From Dillenia suffruticosa (Eukaryota > Streptophyta > Magnoliopsida > Dilleniales > Dilleniaceae), in the NCBI GenBank assembly GCA_033439265.1, contig JAVTVX010000017.1:11554001-11618000 (forward strand): a DNA stretch of 64,000 bases, read 5' to 3'. Each line of letters starts with the position of its first letter. The stretch's first letter is position 1. This document shows, piece by piece, positions 1 through 11,100 of the stretch. A program made the position numbers and the translations under genes. The notes under the pieces were generated by a model. It ran no database searches and was not told the DNA's origin. It was given only the letters and a program-made list of their open reading frames with translations.

Positions 1-1461
1 ATGGTGTTGGGTTGTGTTCCTCATTTAATTGTTGGGATGGCATTGCATGAATCCAAATGGACGATGGAGGACCAAAGTAATCGGACTTGGTCGTCACGAG
101 TTGACTTCTCTGAAGATAAAGGGCCCCACAGCCAGCTATTTGGACTCCCTACCCCTACCGGACTGTTTTCCTGAGCGGTTACCATTAATTGGTCTTAAGC
201 TCCTTTTTTTGAATTAAAATCCAATATATACTTTTTTAATGTCATATTAGTATAAGATCCGAGTAATTTGGAATATGAAGATTTGGATCTAGATTCTTCT
301 CATAATAATTAAATGAGGAGAAACTTGGAGATCAAAGGAGAGAGGATCTCCTTTTTATATTCACCGAGTTACTTGGACATGAAATTTTTTGTGTTCTTGA
401 TAGTCCAATTCTTTCATTAGGACGAAGCCTGTCTTCATTTTTGCAACTTTGTCGTGACTTAAAACAAGTTCTCTCATTCATTAAAGGAAATTAGAGTGCA
501 TCACGTCAACGCATGCATAGTATGGCAATCAATGGCTGCTCAAATTGTTCTTTGACCATGCGAGCAATGCCTTTTCTATTAGTTCCTCCTTGAAATTTTT
601 GTGGTACGTTATTTACTGCAATCAAAATGGTCAGACGCTATATGACTGCCCAAGGGTTTGATAAATCCTTTTGTGGGGAATCGTTTTTTTGTTAGTATTA
701 GTAGTCTTGAATTATCAGTTTAATCAAAGGTCATATCCCTAAGTTGGGGAATTCTTTTGTTTCTTTTTTAGATCCTGGTTGGGAATTTGACTCACTACTT
801 AAGCATTAGCAACATCATTGGGGACAGTAGCCATTTCTAAAATATAGAAACAAAGAAATTCTAAATTCGAGACCTGAAAGTTCCACGGTATGAGTATTAA
901 AGGAGGGTTTGCCGGTATGCCTTTTTCTCACCTATTAAAGGTAAAGAGTGCACTTCCCTGTTGGAAGATCGGTCCCAGATCGGAGTAGCCATTGTTTTAC
1001 ATTGTACGTCTCAGACGCTGAACTACGGTGATGCGACAAGGGCATGGGTGGTTAAAAGATTCTAATTAGATGAGCTTTGCTTCTTTTGCAGATTAAAGTT
1101 GAAAAGACAGAGGTGGACCAGTTTAGGTCGTGCCCACATTGACAAAAAGTCCTAAAAGGTTGAGATGATTAGATTCTGGACCAGTTAAATTCAGTGGACC
1201 ACTGCCTTTTAACTTTGGGCCGTCCAATGCGAAAGGCCACCTCTCTTTCCTTTTTTTCTTTTTTCTTTTTTTTTTTTCTTTTATCTTCCTCTTTTTAACA
1301 TGCCTTCCTTTGCTTCAAATGTATTATATTAAAATTTATTTGTAGCCTTTGGATTACCATTTAAGGGTCACCAATCACTATGTCCAATATATATATATAT
1401 GATGGCTGTTGGATGGCAATCTAACAACCCCAAATCGCCTAATCCCCTATTCAAGTGTACA
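1..1461. other. non-coding stretch upstream of the permease exons
   Basis: No supported gene. I looked for the upstream exons of the amino acid permease (N-terminal transmembrane helices) in all plus-strand frames and did not find them. There is a T-rich run near 1250-1285. The stretch could be a long intron of the permease gene or unrelated sequence beside a truncated copy. Confidence 0.5.
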
Positions 1462-1656
1462 ATGCAAGGAGGTTCAGAACCAACGATAAGTTGGTATAGT
1501 AAAATACGGTGTTAGATCCCTTAATCAAAATCACGAGTTTGACTTGTGACTTGGATACAGAGGGTAGTCCCTTAAATGGGCCATTGTAAGTCCTAGACCG
1601 GATTAATCGAAACATGACTCCAGATATCGATCGGTATGGTACAAAAAAAAAATGCA
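1462..1656 (+). repeat. possible old SINE-like copy ending in an A-run
   Basis: This stretch ends in a run of ten A. Its last ~70 bases resemble the 3' part of the element at 4262-4431: both have a 'ggattaatcga'-like block, then a 'gatatcg' block, then GGT and the A-run. I infer a shared short retroelement family. No clean target-site duplication was found. Confidence 0.3.
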
Positions 1657-1847
1657 AGGAGGTTGAGATTCCTATATGATATTCCATAATATTTAGGGGC
1701 AAATTGTGTCAAAGATTTACTATCTGTGTGTGTAGGTTTAACTTTTACATGCTTTCTCCGCTGCTCTTTCTTTCATTTCCCATGAGTTTGAATAATACAA
1801 GGGGAAAAATGTTAAGTTAGTTCCAATGTGTGATTTATGTGGTACAG

Positions 1848-2581
1848 GACACACTGAAATCAAGCCCTCCAGAGAACAAAGTCATGAAGAGAGCATCTTT
1901 TGTGGGGATATCGACCACCACCTTGTTCTATGTCTTGTGTGGTTGTGTGGGCTATGCCGCATTTGGCAGTGCAGCTCCTGGAAATTTTCTCACTGGATTT
2001 GGTTTCTATGAACCCTTTTGGCTCATTGACTTTGCCAACATTTGCATTGCAGTCCACCTCATTGGTGCTTATCAAGTAAATTAATCTTCCCCCCCCCCCC
2101 ACAGACACACATTCGCATTGTGCATGTAATTGACTTAATTCTCGTGCAATTGTAGGTGTTTTGTCAACCCGTATATGGTTTTGTGGAGAAATGGTGCAGC
2201 ACCCGCTGGCCAGAAAGCAAATTCTTAGGGGAAGAATATGCTCTTGATATACCATTGTTGGGTATCTACTATGCAAATTTCTTCAGGTTAATTTGGAGGA
2301 CAGCCTATGTTATTGTCACAGCCGTAATAGCCATGATCTTTCCCTTCTTCAACGATTTCCTTGGCTTGCTAGGCGCTGCTTCATTTTATCCGTTGACAGT
2401 ATACTTTCCCATAGAGATGTACATCTCTCAGGCCAAAATCAGGAGATTTTCAATGACTTGGATTTGGCTCAAAGTTTTGAGTTGGACATGTTTGATTGTA
2501 TCGATTGTTGCTGCTGCAGGATCCATTCAAGGACTTGCTCATGACTTGAAAACATATAAGCCTTTCAAAAGTGAAGGTTGA
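1848..2581 (+). CDS. amino acid permease (AAP family), last two exons
   Basis: Integral membrane protein of the amino acid/auxin permease family, which imports amino acids with protons at the plasma membrane. Two exons are visible: 1848-2075 (76 codons) and 2156-2581 (141 codons plus stop), joined across an 80-bp GT-AG intron with phase 0 at both sides. The first begins DTLKSSPPENKVMKRAS after an acceptor ending 'gtacag' and includes LCGCVGYAAFG and NFLTGFGFYEPFWLIDFAN. The second holds the family signature FPFFNDFLGLLGAASFYPL, then FPIEMYI and a C-terminus ending YKPFKSEG, typical of AAPs. Family members are about 480 residues; these exons give about 216, so the N-terminal half is missing. 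No upstream exon is seen in the 1847 bp before it. Either the first exons lie beyond a long intron outside the window, or this is a 5'-truncated copy. Both exons are open and conserved, which favours a functional 3' end. Confidence 0.88.
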
Positions 2582-4261
2582 GGTGGTTTTCTTAGAGCTT
2601 TGAGGGGTGTTGGGGTGGGGGATTATATATGTAGGGTAATAGTTTGAATAGGGCAGACTTTGTTTTAAATGTCTCCTTTAAATGGTATTTTGTTTTTGAG
2701 TTAATGCATAAAACTTCTTAGCCATCTAAACATTTAGATTCCAAAATTTTCTGATCTTGGTTTTGATGTCCCATAAGAGGCGGAGCTAAGGGGTCCCTCG
2801 TAGGGTTATTGCTCACTTGCATCAAAAGTTTTTGTTCTACATTGTATAAATTATTATGTAAAAAAGAGACTATTGTGCAATTACCCTTCCCTAATATTTC
2901 ACTCTAAATACCATTTTTCACTGTGAAATTTCCGGTTTAGTATTTTATGAAAGAGAGACCTACATGTACTGCAATATGGATAGAATTCTATTGTAACACC
3001 ATTGTCTCAATTTATGTATCATGTAATGCAGTAGATTATGAATTTATCTTTGAATATACATGGCAAATATTAAAGCATATCTTAGAAGAATTTATAATAA
3101 ATACCACCTTCCCCCCCCCCCCCCCCCCCAATTTGGGTTAATGGTCATTAATTGAGAGTTTGGTTAAAAATTTATTCTCAATTTTCTTATAAAGAAAATA
3201 TTTCTAACTTATAAACAATAATGAAATATAAGTTTGTGTGATCTGCTTTTGAAGGTATCGAAAGGGAAGGTCTTTCACATAGCCCCTAATATTTCTAACT
3301 CAATCCATTATGATTTAGAGACATTACTTGCCGTTTCTTGATCATTATGAAAACAAAGCCACCTGCTGAAGAATTAATGCTAGCAAGACAACATCCAAAG
3401 AGAGATCAGTGACACATTTCATTGTTTTTGAAGTAGTAGCAATTCGCTAGCCTTGAGCTGGGAGAAATTGTCCGGTCGTTCAGGAATTTGGAAACCACCT
3501 CTCACATGCCACAGTAAGCAACCAACCATAACCAGAGCTTAGCCAATGGCTGTTTACTGTTCTTGTGGCTCAAAATTATGATCAACACCTGCAGGTCCAA
3601 CTAGGAACTTCGCCGTTGTTTATTCTAAAATTTGATGGCAAGATTGTGAAAATAACTCTCCTTCGTTGCCCTGCCGCTTAATTATCTTAGAATATGTTGC
3701 TAAACATAATAAATATAAACATACTTATTCATAAATTTTATATTCCAGTCTTATTGGATAGACCTAGGTTCCTTCTCTACAAGAAGGCCAACTTTAATCC
3801 GACTACGTGGTGTGGAGTTCTTTCATCAATCATACATCTAACAGAGGGCATACCGAGCACTATTAGATCAAATGGCTGCTACTTTCCAATTAGCGAAGGA
3901 CATGAGTCCCCCCGACACCACCAACCTCTTGCCCCAGTGGGTACTAGAGAGCTTAATCCCTCACCAATGGAAAGGCCAACCACAATTCCTCTCCTCTCTT
4001 GTCACATTGCCCTCCTAGCCTCCTAGTTACGAAGACGACGACGATGATGATGGAGGACACAAGTCCCCTAACACTCCTCTAAATACATCCGAGAAACAAA
4101 AGGCCTAGTCTCTCCTCCCTACAGTTCATAAACATTGATCCTAGAGGAGAAAAGGCCTAATCTCTTGAGAGTCTCCTCCATGGAGTCCATACCGAGACAA
4201 GAACAATGATTATGGTGCAAGACCGCTTCTCAATGATCCAGAAAATAGCCGAAGTACCAAA
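2582..4261. other. permease 3' flank and non-coding spacer
   Basis: The first few hundred bases probably contain the permease 3'UTR. A 17-base C-run lies near 3113-3129. An open frame at 3694-4026 encodes nothing I recognise. No gene is supported. Confidence 0.4.
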
Positions 4262-4431
4262 CTCTTTTGGATTAAATGGTCGGATACTTTACCCACTTAA
4301 TTAGAAGTTTCGAGTTCGAGTAATGGGAATGACGAAAAAAGATTTGAGAGAACTAACCCCTAAAATGGGTATCACAGTGTTCAAATCGAATTAATCAGAC
4401 AAGACACGGATATCGGTGGTGAAAAAAAAAA
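4262..4431 (+). mobile_element. tRNA-derived SINE (probable)
   Basis: The head has Pol III promoter-like boxes: an A-box-like TGGATTAAATGG and a B-box-like gagttcgagta, followed by a body and an A-run (about 4422-4431). This arrangement is that of a plant tRNA-derived SINE. It sits immediately before the dioxygenase pseudogene. A target duplication is not evident, so the ends are approximate. Confidence 0.45.
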
Positions 4432-4437
4432 TTAACT

Positions 4438-4746
4438 GAAGCGCCCCATGTATATGGATTCTCCCAAATCATCAACCAGTGTGTCTCCGAGGAGCTGAGC
4501 AGCCGAATGATGGCAGCCAGAAATGAGTTCTTCCAGTTGCCTCCAAAAGAGAGGGCTCCCCGTAGGTGCCTATAATGGCAAAGTTGGTGAAAATTCTCGG
4601 GTTCGCTATCGGAAGGAGTTGTCCTAGAGTCTCCAGACAATGACCACCTCCAAAGGAAGCTATGAAACAAGGCAAGGCTCAACATGCAACTCAACTGGTA
4701 CCCGGCGTGTCCGGATCCAGAGCCTACAACGAGATTTCCGGTGCAT

Positions 4747-4808
<62 letters not shown>

Positions 4809-5220
4809 TATTTGATTATCATCTAATATTTAGAATTTTATCTTAATTAATTTGGATCGATCGTTGTAAAATCTATTTTGTGAAGTAAATCTTCTAATAT
4901 TATTTTTTTCATATCCAACAAAAGTTGAATTCCTAATTTAATTTTAAAATGAAGATACACGCCCCTAACGATACAAAATATGGTGGTGCTCACAGTGCTT
5001 CAACAATGTAAGGGTGTCACTTGCCTTCAAGTCAACAAAGATGACGTGAGGATCACAGTCAATCCTGTCCTTGATGCTTTCTTTTGTGATCAACACTGGG
5101 GATCAGCTTCAGGTAATGAACAGTGTCGAGTACAAAAGTGTGCATCAGGGCAGCTACCAACCAGGAAACATCATATGGTTATCGAAGGAGTTCCGTACCT
5201 TCTGGTTTGACAGGTATATC
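4438..5220 (+). pseudogene. 2-oxoglutarate/Fe(II)-dependent dioxygenase pseudogene
   Basis: Decayed copy of a soluble 2OG-Fe(II) oxygenase, best matching my recollection of the DMR6-like/flavanone-hydroxylase-like group. Segments in order: about 4447-4557 reads HVYGFSQIINQCVSEELSSR then FFQLPPKERAPR (the N-terminal DIOX_N domain). After stops comes 4674-4750 with QHMQLNWYPACPDPE and the metal-binding VHTD (His and Asp of HxD). The frame then runs into an (AT)n tract. After the tract, 4983-5075 reads VLTVLQQCKGVTCLQVNK. A frame change then gives FVINTGDQLQVMNSVEYKSV, with the second iron-binding His in 'SVHQG'. The downstream 2OG-binding R-x-S motif is not visible. Stops (for example after RRCL), the frameshift near 5075 and the microsatellite make it non-functional. 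Host-gene remnant, not a transposon gene. Confidence 0.82.
4751..4805. repeat. (AT)n microsatellite inside the dioxygenase pseudogene
   Basis: About 27 uninterrupted AT units. They begin directly after the HTD metal-binding codons of the pseudogene and separate them from the rest of the double-stranded beta-helix remnant, which resumes near 4980. Confidence 0.95.
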
Positions 5221-6954
5221 GCATAACGTCTTTAAAAACTGGAGATACGTATATTTCACCCTGGCATCTTGATTTAAATACGGTCCTTCTTGCCAAGTGC
5301 ATGCCGGGGCGGTATGCATCTACGCACTTCCATTTTTTTGTTTTTCCCTACTTAAACAAAAGTGACTCTAAAATCTAAAATCTAAAAAAACCTTCCATTT
5401 TACGACATTGATCAATTGGTCATTATTGTTAGCACATTTTATTTAAGAAAAATGTATGAATAAACCAACTTTTTCTTTAAATTAACTGTGGTCTTTGTTT
5501 TAATAATTCATCGAAGTTCATGAATGGTCATAATTACTAATGGGTGTCAAAGATTTTTGACTCAAGTGGCATCTTCCCCTACCCCATATAATAGACTCGA
5601 AAATTAAAAATAATTACTAATTGGTTTCCATAATTTTAAATATATCAAAAAAGTTATGCAATTTATTAGAACAATCATCATAATTTTTTTATTCATTTAT
5701 TATTTTTTTTTACACAAACCAATGATCATAATTTATTTTAATGTATGAATATATATTTATATATATGACAGTGGTAGAGCACGTGTACGGTATTCACCAT
5801 TATGTTCTATAGGCCAAACCGGACACGATGATGGGGTTCGATACAAGAATTGCTAGATGTTTAACATCCACCGTTATGTTAAAAGGGTTCTGCAGACAAG
5901 GTTTCAGGACAGTAAATTAGGTTTTCGAGTTGGGTCCTTGCCACCTCATGGCTTAATGGGTATGCTAGATTTTCTCCCGAGAGCTCTTAGTATAGAGGTT
6001 CCTATTGCAGTGTCCCATCATTACAATGTCCAAATCTTCAAGGACCTAAGCAAATAACCCTGCTTCCTTGTGAACCACTGCAGCTCTCTTGCTCAAATCA
6101 ATGTAAACCCTCATTACAAGAACTCCCAATCAATACTAAACTCATTCCAAACAGCCACCCCATACCGTAGCCACATTCAACATCTACCTATATTACACCC
6201 TGGATATTATATTTTCTTCACAATGCCAACCGCCATAAACTCCTCGTCAAGTGTCATCAATAGTCATTATCAGCACAGAGGTCACCACCATTGAACACCG
6301 TAGTACCATGGGTATAGTTGCTACAACAAGATAAAAAGGAAGTAAACCAAAACAAGATTCTAGATTTAAAGAATTAAACATTTACCCACACCAGTGGCCG
6401 TTGGTGTAGGCGCTGTTACCATCAACGGACAGATGAAGGATAAGACAGCTGACAACAAGAACAAACAAACCCTGTTCGGTCACACTTGAAAAGTTTACCC
6501 CTGGTCACTCCCACCACCAGCCACCCCCACCAACAATGCTTTTGCCATCATTGGACATTCAAGCCACGTCTCTGTACTTACGTGTGCCACCCATCTCCAT
6601 GTGCTTCATTATATAAAGGTCTCCACCCATGTTTAAAATGATCTCACATGTTCTAATTTTGTAGATTCATTCATATTATTTACCATGATAATGCCCTCTT
6701 GCCATGAGTAATTAGAACGTACACTGCTACAATCAAAATTTGATAACTAGTCAAAACTCAAAGAGCTAACCACCATAGCTCGCCAGAAAAAGTAATAGTT
6801 AGGTGAGTGCAAAACTAGAATTTCTCCACTTAGTCATTCATCTTTGGCTGATTTCCCAAAACTAATGTCCAACCAATCACTTGAATATATATAAAAAATG
6901 GCCATCCAGGTCAAATGGCAAACGAGTAAGATACAAATGCTACCCCAACAAAGA
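5221..6954. other. spacer between dioxygenase pseudogene and KH gene 3' end
   Basis: No supported coding sequence. Open frames at 5857-6057 and 6070-6294 match no family I know. The part just below 6955 is probably the 3'UTR of the minus-strand KH gene; I could not fix its polyadenylation site. A CACGTG hexamer occurs near 5789, without other promoter evidence. Confidence 0.4.
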
Positions 6955-7098
6955 TCAAGGAGACCCGGCCTCACTTAGTACAAATGCTTGAATAAGACTT
7001 TGAGCCGCATGGGTCTGTTCAGGTGTCCCAGATATTATAATTGTTGTTTCTGTTGCTCCAGGCCTGGGCTGGCTGATGGTAATTTTGGCATCAGAGAT
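6955..7098 (-). CDS. KH gene last coding exon: second half of KH5 and stop
   Basis: 47 codons plus TGA, phase 0 after acceptor 'gattgcag'. It reads [20 protein letters not shown], then [19 protein letters not shown], the beta strand and C-terminal helix of the last KH domain. It is separated from exon 6 by a 9.4-kb intron. Confidence 0.88.
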   Translation of the reverse strand: MSDAKITISQPRPGATETTIIISGTPEQTHAAQSLIQAFVLSEAGSP

Positions 7099-8114
7099 CT
7101 GCAATCAACAGAATCAGTTTTAGTTCTCATTAACATTCAGCATGACAAAATAGGCATAGTTAAGAATTAATAAAAACACCCTTTCTAGAAATAAAACCAA
7201 AAGTGAATTCTTAATTTTAGTTTCCCCTTCTTTTACACACAAAAACAGGCTCTTAAATCCTACCGCATTTGCGAAATAACCGTTAATTTTTGGAGATAAC
7301 TGATGACTACATATAGTCTTACAGGTTGTTATATTGACTTGGCCACCCGTGAAGAAAGATACAGACATCATGACCAAGACATTCAAAACAACTAACCATC
7401 TTCCTTTACCAGTAATTACATTATTGCCAGCAAAACCGACCCCCATGGATCGAGAAATCAGACTATAACACCTTACTAACATAAAAATTGATGCGTTAGG
7501 CGTAATCATGTGATAACAGCTACTGCACCAAAATAGCAGCTTAACAGCCATTATGCTTTGCGTTAAACCGATCAACCATAATAAACTTGATTTCATGTCT
7601 TAATATAAATTTTTAGTTACAAGATTGCAGAGTAAATTTAACATGTTTCCTTGCTTGAAATATCTAATCTTAAGCACCAATCTGGTCCCCATATATGTTT
7701 GTAGATACAAGATTCCAAAGCAAATTTAGCATGATTGCTCGCTGGAAGTACATAAGCTAAGTACCAATTTCACCCTTTCCTTTTCATTGGAGTTTTCATT
7801 AATTTAGGTTAGATATACTGCTAAGCTCTAAAATAGAATCAATTCAAAGGGTCAAAAGTGAAAATTAACATGTAGAACTTTGAATTTGATTCAAGATCTA
7901 AAAAAACCCTAATACACCTCTAAAGGTAAATCTACAATTGATACCTCACCGGGATTAATTGATTAGGAGTGTAGAGACATAGATCTGTAGGTTATTTCAG
8001 AAGATATTTTATATTGATTTAATTTTCCTGGAACTACTTGAGTGTTGTTAAAGATGATCCAGGGCACAACCCCTCAAGAGGCCTTATGCCAGGCGCAACT
8101 AAAGAGGTGTTTCC

Positions 8115-8164
<50 letters not shown>

Positions 8165-11100
8165 CCATTGGTTCATATTTCTCGAGTTTCCTCTTTGTTT
8201 TGCTGGTTTGCCTAACCGGTTAAGGGGGAAGACTTAAGATTTTCAGCACATAAGTGCGCATGGGTTCAAACCCCATAGCCAGCATTTATGAAAATTAAAT
8301 TTTCATCTAAAAATTATTATTGAGCTCTGCCATGGCCGGTCCCAAGCCCAGGTAACGGAGGAGGGTTGCGGTAGATTGACAAATAGCGTAAAACTTTTGT
8401 CAAAACCAAAATAAGAGACAAATGTAGGAAATCCGTTAGGACGTTCCCTTCTCAGTGACGTACTATATCAAATTCCGGGTGTAGGAACAAGTTAGCAAGA
8501 GCCTCTAAGACGTCGCCCAGAAGCGACGCACCACATCGCCGCATGGATGTGGTGTCAAATAGGCAAGGGTTCCCACATTTATATGGACAGGTATAGGTAA
8601 AGAAGTTAGTCCATCAAGATAGGATTCGTCTACTCACTTGTAACATAAGATACTTAATTGGTAAATTAGGAGAAATAATGACTGCACAGAAGATTAATAT
8701 TATGTGTCTCCAAGAAACTAAGTCGGTGAGGGAAAAAACTAAACTAGTAGTCTTATGGCCATAACCTTTGGTATACAAGTAGGGATAGAACTAAAAAAAA
8801 GATAAAAATAATTATACATAAGAGCTTACGAGAGAATGTAGTAGAGGCAAGAAGGAAGGGAGATAGAAATTTGATTGTCAAGTTAGTTAGTGAAGAATAT
8901 ATAATTAATATAATTAGTGATTATGCATTTCAAATAGGTCTAGATGTAATTAGTAAGCAACAGTTCTGAAAAGATTTAGATGAATTTATACAAGTCATAC
9001 ATAGCGGAGAGAACTTATTCATTCGAGGATATCTAAATGGACATGTAAGTAAAAATAATGAGGGATTTAAAAACGTACATGAAAACTTCGGCTTTGGTAG
9101 TAGGAATAAGGCCGGGATATCATTTGAGAGTTTACCACAGCATTCGACTTAATATTTGTAAACACTTTTTTTAAGAAAAGAGAGTTGCATATAGGTATAT
9201 ATAGAAGTGGGTCGAATGCCAGGCAAAAAGATTTCTTCCTCACCATTAAAGGCGATAGAATGACATATATGGATTGCAAAATTACATCAGGGGAGAGCGT
9301 AGCAACTCAACATAGACCTTTAGTTTTAGATGTGTGTGTGTCTAAAAGGCAAAAAAAGTATTGCCAATTTGAAAAGTCAAAAATTAAGTTGTAGAATTTG
9401 AAAGAAAAAAAAAATGACGACTTTTAAAAACAAATTAATTCAAATAGCAACCTGGTCCACTAATAATGATTCAGAAACCATGTGAATAGAAATGTCTAAT
9501 AATATTAAGAATATAGGTAAGAAGATTTTTGGCATAGGGATCGGGCTCCAATAGGCAAGGAGATTCTTGGCATATCTAGCGGTTGGACTCCAATATACGA
9601 ACCAAACGAGTGTTATAGAAACTTTAAAAATAAGAGAGATAGCGATGCATTTGAAGTACAAAATTGTTATAAAAAAAAGGTGGAGAAGAATATTCACAGA
9701 TCACAAAGAAAAGTGTAAAACGAATTATATAAAAAACTAAAAACTAAGAATGGAGAAAAAAAAGAATTCCTAAATTAAGAGAGAGGAAGGAAAATTAAGA
9801 GAGAGGAAGGAAAAATATCTAAATGGTATTAGGTATATTAAGAGTGAGACTAATAATATCCTTGTAAGGAATGAGGACATAAGAAAACGTTGGTGAAATT
9901 ATTTTGATAATTTCTTTAACGTTAAGGGTACAAGAGATATCGGCAATATCACGACACCTGTAAAAGAAATCAATAGGGATTTTAAACGCAAAATTCATTC
10001 TCATGAAATAAAGGAAGTGTTAAGGAAAATGAAAAATAATAAAGTCATAAAACCCGATGGCATTCCTATGGAGATGTAAAAGTATATGAGTGAAGTGAGA
10101 ATAGAAATGTTAACAAATCTTTTTAACATTTGACAAACCAAGAAAATACTCCAAACATGGAGGGAGAACACACTTGTACCACTATATAAGAATAAAAAAG
10201 ACATTCAAAATTATTCCAATTACAGAGAAATTAAACTTATGAGTCATACTATAAAATTGTGGGAGAGAGTGAAAGAGTATAAATTGAGATTGAACATAAT
10301 CAATTTGGATTCATGTCAAGAAAATCCACCACCGAAGCCATTCACTTACTAAGACATTTGATGGAGACGTTTAGAGTACAGAAGATAAACCTACCTATGA
10401 TATTTATTGACCCAGAAAAAACATATGATAGGATTCCTAGAGATATTATGGTGGATGCTAACGAAAAAGGGATCTTCTTGAGATATATTAATCTCATCAA
10501 AGATATAAATGATAGAACTGTGACCAATGTAAGAATCTGTAGGGGGTTTAAATGATAACTTTCCAATTAATTTTGAGTTTCATAAGATTCAACATTAATT
10601 CTCATTCTTTTTGTAATAGTGATAGATGAAATCACAAAAAATATTCAAAATGAAATACCATGGTGTACGCTTTTTGCATATAATACAATATTGGTCGATA
10701 AAACTAAAGAGGGTTAATGCTAAATTGGAGTTATGAAGAGAGACACTAGAATTTAGAGGATTTGAGTTGAGTCAGTTAAAAACTAAATATATGATATATT
10801 CGTTTAATGACAGTCATCAAAATGATGAAAAAACGATTAAGTTACAAGGACAACACGTACCAAAAGTGAATATTTTAGATATCTTGAGTCTATCATTCAA
10901 AACAATGGCTAGATAGGAGTTGTGAATCATAGAATACAAACGAGTTGGATGAAATAAAGAACTGCATCTAAAATTCTTTACGATCGCACGATGTCACTAC
11001 AGTTGAAGGGGAAGTTTTATAAAACTGCAGTAAAACCTACATTATTGTATGGTACTGAGTATTGGACCACTAAACAACAACAAGAGTATAAAATAACCAT

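Noticed and set aside
3694-4026. 110-codon plus-strand frame
   Set aside because: No family similarity; starts in AT-rich sequence and has no coding signals.
7120-7596. 158-codon minus-strand frame beside the last KH exon
   Set aside because: It lies in the intron directly upstream of the acceptor at 7099-7100; no similarity and no splice support.
8038-8223. Plus-strand frame encoding a (SL)n run
   Set aside because: Created by translation of the (CT)n microsatellite.
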